DNA from: Arthrobacter sp. ISL-95 | GTDB taxonomy: Bacteria; Actinomycetota; Actinomycetes; Actinomycetales; Micrococcaceae | DNA length: 64,000 bases | Direction: 5' to 3' | NCBI RefSeq assembly: GCF_018613695.1 | Contig: NZ_JAGGPR010000005.1 | Coordinates: 679,571-743,570 of the forward strand | Shown: positions 58,324 to 64,000 of the stretch, in pieces | Layout: each line of letters starts with the position of its first letter | Numbering within the stretch: the stretch's first letter is position 1 | The notes under the pieces: generated by a model | Told to the model about the DNA's origin: nothing | The model's input: the letters and a program-made list of their open reading frames with translations, nothing else | Databases searched by the model: none | Program-made: the position numbers and the translations under genes

Positions 58324-60567
58324 CTAGACGGAGACCTTTTCAACCGACTCCGGAATCACTTGTTCTTCCGACGCCTTGCGGCGATGCCGTCGAACGTAGT
58401 GGAAAACAGTGAACACGAGAATCCCGAACCACGCGGCTGCTTGGGCTGCCAGGCCCATGGTGAGGCCCGGCGTCGTGAAGCTCACGTCCACCGAGGTGGC
58501 ACCCGCCGGTACGTCCACCAGTATCACTCCGGCCGGACCCTGTGTGAGCTTCTGCGGTTCGCCATCTACCGTGACGGTGTAACCCGGCCATGCGAGGCGG
58601 GCAAGGGTCAGTTTGCCTGCACTGCCGTCGCCGGACAGGGTGATGTGTTCATCATTGCCATTCCTGACCGCATCCTTCACGGAGATGCCGTCCGAGGCCC
58701 AGGAAACGGTGCCCGGGTAGGGCAAAGGGTTCTCCCGCTGAAGGATTGTCCTGGTTTCATCCAAGGCCACAATTGACCAGCCGGGGGCGATGTTGAGTTG
58801 CTCGGGGGCGATCATCGTCTTTTGAACGGCCACGGTCTCAACCTGCAGGACGTCCGCCAGCGTGGCGTCGATTTCCCCGGAGGCCTGTTTGAACAGTTCA
58901 GTGTAAGCAAGCGGGCAGGTTTCACCTCGGTAATTCATGCACAAGGCATTGACGTAGGTGGTGAAACTGATTCCGCTGTAACGGCCCATGCTGTTATTAA
59001 CGTCGGCATTGAGGATCTGGTTGCCATAGAGGAGGCGGCCCTCAGTGAATTCCTCACCGGTGATCTTCATGGTGTTGAAGATCTGAATTGTGTTACCCCG
59101 GTAATGACTGGTGGAGTCACGCAATGTGTCTGCGTCCACGGGCGAGCCGATCCCGGCCACGGCATTGTTAGGGACAAACTGCCGGGATTGCATACCCAGG
59201 GTAGCGATTATTCCCAGCACCATCACTGCTGCGAGGCCTCGGTAGCCGAACCGCTTCCAGCCAAGAACGGCCAACCCCACCAGTACGAGCGTCACGGCCA
59301 AAGTGAAGATCTGCCATTTGCCGCCGTCGGGCACCATGGACCAGGCCCGGTAGGTTCCAAAACCCAGGATGGCGACGGTGATGAACAACCGTTTCTTCCA
59401 AGACGTGGTCTTCAGACCGGCTGAGGCCACCACTGCGACGAGCACGATGACGCCGAGGTACACGTACTCGATGAGTCGAATCGGCCAACGGAAGACAAGC
59501 ACCTGGGAAGGAGCGAAGGTCAGCAGGAAATAGATTCCAGTGATGATGTAAATGCTGAAAATTTGGCGCGAGCGGTTCCGGAAGCTCCGGAAATCAAGCC
59601 AGGGAAGCAACGGCAGGACGAACCATGCCAGATAGCTTGAAGGCACGTTGTCGATGGGAGCCCAGAAGTTGTTGATTCGGGGCCTCATGGAGGACGTGCT
59701 CATTGTCAGCAGCGATGACATATCCGGGGAAAGGAAGAGGTCATTCAAAATTTCGTTCTGCTGGCGTACAGTCACGGCAGAGCTGAGGGGCAAAGGGAAG
59801 TAGACCAGGACAGCGGTCAGACCGACCAAGGCGCCGACGATGACGATGGGAATAAGCCGACGCCAGTGCCTCATCAGCATCAACTCGACGGCGACTGCTG
59901 CGAGGACAAGGATGACGCCTATGGCTCCGTAGGGGTTCCCGGCAGTCATGGTGAGGAAGCCCAGCAGGAACGGCAGGAACGGTGACGTGTTGCGACGAGC
60001 ATAGCGTCGGACCGACCACCAGAAAACGGTGATCCAGGCGAAGGCCATCAGACCGCCCGGCCAGCGGGCTGCCTCATAGAAGAGCGTAAAGCCGCTGAAG
60101 GGGATGGCTACGCCGACGGCCAGGGCAAGCGGCCTGTTGGAACCGTAGTCACGGGCCAGCATGAACGTACCGAACGCCAGTAACCCGATGAACTGGACGA
60201 TGATGAAGTAGCTCGCGAGGGACAGGTTCTCGAAGTTCGAAACGATAACTGAGTTGACGATGTTGACCGGGTTGAAGATACCGTAGCCCACCTCCGCCAC
60301 GATGTTGCCGCCCACCCAGCCGCCTGGCTCCATCAACGGGAATCGGCCGGAGCGTATCTCCTCACCCATGTGCCTCCACAACGGGAGGAAGGACTGCATC
60401 ATGTCATCCCAGTAATAGAACGTGGGGTTGAAGAGTCGGGGAATGATGGAGGCGACGGCTGCTATGGCGGCAGTGACTATGCCCCAATGCCAGTCGTGCT
60501 GCAAGAAGTAGCGCCGCCGGGCAACCGGCGGGCGCTGGGCAGAAGCCCCGGATGTTCCTGCTGTCAT
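58324..60567 (-). CDS. Large multi-spanning membrane protein (YfhO-like, GT-C type)
   Basis: The 747-aa protein (757 aa if started at 60597) has about 12 or more hydrophobic helices in its first two thirds. An N-terminal extracytoplasmic loop carries an acidic pair (FYYWDDMMQSFLPL), as in GT-C glycosyltransferases that use lipid-linked sugars. A C-terminal extracytoplasmic beta-rich domain ends with one membrane helix, a YfhO-like layout. YfhO proteins glycosylate lipoteichoic acid in Firmicutes; here a role in decorating cell-surface glycan is inferred. The AAGGAG at 60580-60585 favours ATG 60567, with 12-nt spacing. It is followed upstream by the flippase-like and GT2 genes on the same strand. 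Confidence 0.7.
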   Translation of the reverse strand: MTAGTSGASAQRPPVARRRYFLQHDWHWGIVTAAIAAVASIIPRLFNPTFYYWDDMMQSFLPLWRHMGEEIRSGRFPLMEPGGWVGGNIVAEVGYGIFNPVNIVNSVIVSNFENLSLASYFIIVQFIGLLAFGTFMLARDYGSNRPLALAVGVAIPFSGFTLFYEAARWPGGLMAFAWITVFWWSVRRYARRNTSPFLPFLLGFLTMTAGNPYGAIGVILVLAAVAVELMLMRHWRRLIPIVIVGALVGLTAVLVYFPLPLSSAVTVRQQNEILNDLFLSPDMSSLLTMSTSSMRPRINNFWAPIDNVPSSYLAWFVLPLLPWLDFRSFRNRSRQIFSIYIITGIYFLLTFAPSQVLVFRWPIRLIEYVYLGVIVLVAVVASAGLKTTSWKKRLFITVAILGFGTYRAWSMVPDGGKWQIFTLAVTLVLVGLAVLGWKRFGYRGLAAVMVLGIIATLGMQSRQFVPNNAVAGIGSPVDADTLRDSTSHYRGNTIQIFNTMKITGEEFTEGRLLYGNQILNADVNNSMGRYSGISFTTYVNALCMNYRGETCPLAYTELFKQASGEIDATLADVLQVETVAVQKTMIAPEQLNIAPGWSIVALDETRTILQRENPLPYPGTVSWASDGISVKDAVRNGNDEHITLSGDGSAGKLTLARLAWPGYTVTVDGEPQKLTQGPAGVILVDVPAGATSVDVSFTTPGLTMGLAAQAAAWFGILVFTVFHYVRRHRRKASEEQVIPESVEKVSV

Positions 60568-60659
60568 GGTTTTGGCTTGCTCCTTAGCGCGCGGCATAAG
60601 TCTGGATATTGGCCCGAGGGACTGCCGGGATCACGGAAAGCCCGGGGATCCGGAACCCG

Positions 60660-61688
60660 CTACTTGGCCTCGGAGGCGGAGTCGGCGGGGGTCTTGGAGG
60701 CGGACTGTTGACGCCACCGGAAGTGAACAAAAGCGATACCGACGCACAGCAGGTCCGCAATGGTGAACATGATGCGTGACAGGGCTGCGATTGCTGTGGC
60801 AGCACCGGCGCTCATCATTCCGGCCAAGGCAAGGATGAGGATCGCTTCCCGGGCACCAACTCCGGCAGGAAGCAGGAATGCCAGTACACCCAGGGTCATG
60901 CCAAGCGCCAGAGCACCAGTCAGCACAAGGAACGTTGCGAGGTCAAGGGTGGCCTCGTGGCCGACCAGGATCCACAGGTGCAGGCCGAAGCACAGGTACA
61001 TCAGGACGCCGAGGATGAAGGCCTTCACCATGGTGGTGGCCTGAATACGCTCGGGAAGCGGGGGGCGGCGGAAGACCCGCAGGACGATGTTGACCAGGAA
61101 CGTCACAACGTTCGGGTTCATCGCCAGGATCACCACAGGAAGTATGACGTACAACCACTGCAGATTGGGCTGCCGTTGGACCAGGATCGGAAGAGCTGAA
61201 GCTCCAACTACCAGAGCCGCTCCAATGGTGATTCCTGTACTCACAAGGGATGCCACGAAGACCTGCCCACGCGCGATGCCGTTTTTACGGCCAAGCTCCA
61301 TCTGCAGCACGAATGCCCATACGGAACCGGGAAGATATTTGCCGATTTGGCCGACGAGGTAGATCTGGTTGAGCACCAAACCTTGGGGCTCGATGTCAAC
61401 CGACCTCAACAGGCTCGCCATAACGACCCGCCACATGTACATCCCCAGAAGGACACCAGGGATGAGTGCCAGCAGGGACAGCAGCACCTGCCACCAGTAC
61501 AGCGCGAAAACTGTGGCTTGGACTTGCGGCCACTGGACTGCAATGAAATACACTGCGGCGGCGAACACGATCACTACCAGTGCGCGCCGTGCGAAGTCCA
61601 CCAGCTTGGCTTTGGTGGTCTTTGCAGGCGGCTGTTCCTGATTGAGATCGTTGTTGTTCGAAGGTGTTTCTGCGATTGAATCCGTCAT
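60660..61688 (-). CDS. Lysylphosphatidylglycerol synthase TM-region family (UPF0104/flippase-like) membrane protein
   Basis: The 342-aa protein has a hydrophilic N-terminus (1-30) and about eight membrane helices. A conserved GKYLPGSVWAFVLQMELGRK motif of the UPF0104 family lies near residues 115-135, and LPAGVGAREAILIL near 275. This family covers the membrane part of MprF and related proteins, often next to glycosyltransferases. Its start overlaps the stop of the GT2 gene by 4 bp (ATGA at 61685-61688), so both work together, likely in moving or making a lipid-linked sugar. The substrate is unknown. Confidence 0.8.
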   Translation of the reverse strand: MTDSIAETPSNNNDLNQEQPPAKTTKAKLVDFARRALVVIVFAAAVYFIAVQWPQVQATVFALYWWQVLLSLLALIPGVLLGMYMWRVVMASLLRSVDIEPQGLVLNQIYLVGQIGKYLPGSVWAFVLQMELGRKNGIARGQVFVASLVSTGITIGAALVVGASALPILVQRQPNLQWLYVILPVVILAMNPNVVTFLVNIVLRVFRRPPLPERIQATTMVKAFILGVLMYLCFGLHLWILVGHEATLDLATFLVLTGALALGMTLGVLAFLLPAGVGAREAILILALAGMMSAGAATAIAALSRIMFTIADLLCVGIAFVHFRWRQQSASKTPADSASEAK

Positions 61689-62440
61689 GAGGCGTGCGTC
61701 CCCGCGCTGGGTGCCGCCGCGAACTCACGCCGACGGCGGCGCATGGCCACGAGTCCTTTGAACATCTTCACGACGTCGGCAGTCCGGATGGTGGTTTCGC
61801 CCGGTTCGTCGTCGGGCGCCAGCGTGACGGGCACTTCGACGATCGTAAAGCCCTGCTTTTCAGCGGCATAGACGACTTGCGTGCTGAAGAGGAATCCGGG
61901 GTCGTCAAAGCGGTCAACCATGCTCCGAAGCCACTCGCCGTCGACAATCAGGGTCCCCTGGGAGTCGCCGATCTTGGATCCGAGAATAACCTGTCGCAGG
62001 GTCTTGAATCCGAAGGTGGTAATTCCACGGATTGTACTGCGTTCAGTGATCGAGTCTTTGTGGGCCTTCGAACCGATAACGACATGCGGTTTGGTGGCTA
62101 GTTTTTTGTCTTCGTCAAGATCGTCCGTGCCGAAGGGGAGGTCGTCGGCCGTGAGGAGTACCCGGCGGCCGGAGCTGGCTTCGATGCCCCTTCGGTAGGC
62201 ATTTCCCATGCCCTTTTGGCTCTGGAGAACCTGGAACGTCACGTTGGGAGTGTCCACCGCGTGCTTGAGGGCGACCTCGAGTGTTTTGTCGGAAGAACCG
62301 TTCTCCACGATGATGATCTCGGAGGTGCCACTGGTCAAGTAGCCGGAAAGACGGGCCATTGTTGCCGCCAAAATCCGTTCTCCGTTATAGACCGGGATCA
62401 CAACGGAGAGATCCGGTTGGCCTGCCTGGTCGAAAGTCAA
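61685..62440 (-). CDS. Family 2 glycosyltransferase (dolichol-phosphate-mannose synthase-like)
   Basis: The 251-aa GT-A enzyme has the N-terminal LSVVIPVYNGERILAATMA motif, IIIVENGSSDKTLEVA, and the acidic cluster VLLTADDLPFGTDDLDE that replaces a classical DXD. It likely transfers a sugar to polyprenyl phosphate, with the neighbouring UPF0104 and YfhO-like proteins acting downstream. The start is ambiguous: TTG 62440 has GAGGAGA 4 nt upstream and gives the usual length, while a TTG at 62521 would add 27 unconserved residues. Confidence 0.85.
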   Translation of the reverse strand: MTFDQAGQPDLSVVIPVYNGERILAATMARLSGYLTSGTSEIIIVENGSSDKTLEVALKHAVDTPNVTFQVLQSQKGMGNAYRRGIEASSGRRVLLTADDLPFGTDDLDEDKKLATKPHVVIGSKAHKDSITERSTIRGITTFGFKTLRQVILGSKIGDSQGTLIVDGEWLRSMVDRFDDPGFLFSTQVVYAAEKQGFTIVEVPVTLAPDDEPGETTIRTADVVKMFKGLVAMRRRRREFAAAPSAGTHAS

Positions 62441-62593
62441 GACTCTCCTCGGTAGTTCGTGCCGACGAATTCTTGAACGCCAGCCGCAGCCCGCAACGCT
62501 GGTGTCACGAGTTCCTTGCAAACCCTCAGTCTAGTTCATTGTTGGATGCCTTCTGTGGAAGGGCAGCAGCTTCACCGCTGGCGGCAGACGAAA

Positions 62594-62625
62594 GGGGTGC
62601 ACCGGATATTCTCCGATGCACCCCT
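62594..62625 (-). terminator. Terminator after the FG-GAP repeat gene
   Basis: GGGGTGCACCGGA pairs with TCCGATGCACCCC with one mismatch around a 6-nt loop. It lies about 30 bp past the stop of the minus-strand gene (62654), followed on that strand by TTT. Confidence 0.85.
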
Positions 62626-62653
62626 CAAAACAGCAAGCTACGTCCGGCCCCTA

Positions 62654-64000
62654 TCAGGGGAGCGAGGTGAATCCTTGCCATCCGTTGCCTATCTGGCCCC
62701 AAGCCAGCCAGCCGCCGGTACCGTTGCCTGGATAGAGCCACAGATTGCCGCTGGCGTCCCGGGCCAGGACATCAGCTTTTCCATTGCCGTTGAAATCGCC
62801 TGGTCCGAGCAGGGCCGTCATGCCGTTCCACCCGCTGCCGATCTGGGAGCGCGTGCCCCACCCGCTGCTGCCGTTGCCGGGGTAGAGCCACAAGACGCCT
62901 CCCGTATCGCGGGCAATGACGTCGGTCTTCGCGTCGCCGTTGAAGTCACCAGTGCTGAACATGGCGTTCATGACGTTCCAGCCTGCTCCGACCTGGGTCC
63001 GGCCGGTGCTGAACTTACCCGATCCGTCACCTTTGTAGAGCCACAGGACTCCGGAAGCATCCCTGGCGAGGACATCCGATTTTCCGTCTCCGCTGAAGTC
63101 GCCCGGTGCTGCCACAGCCGTGAAGCCGCTCCAACCGGAGCCGACAACCTCAGGAGGCTGCCATCCGCCTACACCGTTGCCTTTGAAGAGCAGGATCTGG
63201 CCGGAGGCGTCCCGGGCCAGGACGTCACTTCGTCCATCGCCGCTGAAGTCCCGTGTTGGGACGATCAGGTTGTAGTTGTTCCACGATGTACCTGTGTTGA
63301 CCTTGCCCAACCATCCGCCGGTGCCGTTGCCCGGGTAGAGCCACAGGGTACCTGCAGCGTCCCTGGCGAGGACGTCATTCTTGGCGTCGGAGTTGTAATC
63401 CTTCCAAGTATTAGCCGGCGCCGCAGGCAAAGTGTACGTCTGTGATGCCACTGCGGATTGGTTTCCGGCGGCATCAACGGCGAAGTACTTGACCGTGGTG
63501 GTGGCCGCCGGAGTGACTGTCACCGTTGTGGTCCCTGAAGGGCTTGAAACCGTCGGTGTGGAGTTGTCCGTGGTGTAGTAAATCTTCGCCCCGGACTCTG
63601 TTGTCAACGTGACCTTTTGACCAAGGGTGAGGTTTCCACCCAAGGGGCTTGCAGCCACCGTTGGGGCAACGTTGTCCAGAACATACACCTGGGATTGGGG
63701 TGCGGAAGCATTGTTGGCTGCGTCCACGGCAATGTACTTGATGGTCTTGTTTCCCATGGTGATGGGACCGGTGTAGAGGGTACTGGTCGCGGTGGGAGTT
63801 GTGCCATTCTCCGTGTAGTAGATCTTGGCGTCGGCCTCACTCGCGGTCAGTGTGACCTTGGCGGTAGGACCATACGTTCCGCCTACGGGACTGGCTGTCA
63901 CGGTAGGTGGTGTGGTGTCAGCTACGAAGACCGTGAAGTTGACGCCTGCAACGGTGGTGTTGCCTGCAGCATCCCTGGCCTCTACCTCGAACCTGTTTGG
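62654..64000 (-). CDS. Secreted FG-GAP/VCBS-repeat protein with chitobiase-type C-terminal-like modules, N-terminus outside window
   Basis: At least 448 codons are in frame and continue past base 64000, so the start is missing. The visible N-terminal part has repeated beta-sandwich units of the chitobiase/beta-hexosaminidase C-terminal (CHB_HEX_C) kind (KIYYTENGTTPT and KIYYTTDNSTPT, each with YxAVDAAxN). The C-terminal 250 residues are about five FG-GAP/VCBS-like repeats of roughly 50 residues (GDFNGDAKTDVIARD, LWLYPGNGTGGW), expected to form a beta-propeller with calcium-binding DxNGD loops. Such proteins are exported; the catalytic part, if any, lies outside the window. Confidence 0.85.
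   Translation of the reverse strand, partial: PNRFEVEARDAAGNTTVAGVNFTVFVADTTPPTVTASPVGGTYGPTAKVTLTASEADAKIYYTENGTTPTATSTLYTGPITMGNKTIKYIAVDAANNASAPQSQVYVLDNVAPTVAASPLGGNLTLGQKVTLTTESGAKIYYTTDNSTPTVSSPSGTTTVTVTPAATTTVKYFAVDAAGNQSAVASQTYTLPAAPANTWKDYNSDAKNDVLARDAAGTLWLYPGNGTGGWLGKVNTGTSWNNYNLIVPTRDFSGDGRSDVLARDASGQILLFKGNGVGGWQPPEVVGSGWSGFTAVAAPGDFSGDGKSDVLARDASGVLWLYKGDGSGKFSTGRTQVGAGWNVMNAMFSTGDFNGDAKTDVIARDTGGVLWLYPGNGSSGWGTRSQIGSGWNGMTALLGPGDFNGNGKADVLARDASGNLWLYPGNGTGGWLAWGQIGNGWQGFTSLP

Noticed and set aside
62516..63445. A 309-codon plus-strand open frame opposite the FG-GAP gene
   Set aside because: Its regular periodicity only reflects the repeats of the minus-strand gene.

Overview
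The window is chromosomal DNA from a high-GC actinobacterium, most likely an Arthrobacter/Paenarthrobacter-type member of the Micrococcaceae. The evidence is the MtrAB-LpqB system, WhiB1, an Rv3235-family protein, the mycobacterial-type 1618-aa NAD-glutamate dehydrogenase, GlfT2-type galactan synthesis, many GTG/TTG starts and dense operons with ATGA overlaps. No rRNA, tRNA, CRISPR array, integrase or insertion sequence was recognised. No gap between genes exceeds about 300 bp.

Left part (1-23.3 kb). A SigK/anti-sigma pair is cut by the left edge. Next come trmL, a J-domain protein, a diacylglycerol-kinase-family lipid kinase and a lipoprotein. A sulfur/redox group follows: a SufR-like (COG2345) regulator, a cysteine desulfurase, a ferredoxin-reductase-type flavoprotein (opposite strand) and the tRNA thiolase mnmA. 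The regulator and the flavoprotein share a 25-bp palindromic element (CTAAA-N15-TTTAG) in their promoters. A four-gene Dpp/Opp peptide importer with a fused double ATPase follows, behind a CRP-like palindrome. After an NADP-binding reductase, a chorismate mutase and a MetE-like protein, a minus-strand operon encodes DUF58, MoxR, DUF4350, DUF4129 and a proline/glycine-rich membrane protein.

Central part (23.5-46 kb). This region keeps the gene order of the Mycobacterium tuberculosis mtrA-to-whiB1 block: mtrA, mtrB, lpqB, comF-like, hpf, secA, Rv3235-like, then pdtaS and whiB1. Inserted are a YcaQ-like glycosylase, a LysM membrane protein, an LSm-like hypothetical, an excisionase-like HTH protein, a SAF/CpaB-like plus CpaE-like pair without pilus genes, and the large NAD-glutamate dehydrogenase. 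Together these genes cover envelope stress signalling, secretion, ribosome hibernation and nitrogen metabolism.

Right part (46-64 kb). An EssC-like FHA-FtsK ATPase is interrupted by one in-frame amber codon, and its last ATPase domain continues in frame. Next come surface-glycan genes: a three-gene WbpD/WbpE/WbpB-like set for an acetamido-amino uronic sugar nucleotide, then UDP-galactopyranose mutase, a GlfT2-like galactofuranosyltransferase and a Wzm/Wzt exporter. On the opposite strand are a large YfhO-like membrane protein, a flippase-like membrane protein, a family 2 glycosyltransferase and a secreted FG-GAP repeat protein that runs off the right edge.

Several single genes lack a Shine-Dalgarno but have a -10-like hexamer 6-7 nt before the start codon (trmL, lipid kinase, cysteine desulfurase, chorismate mutase, two hypotheticals), which suggests leaderless transcripts.
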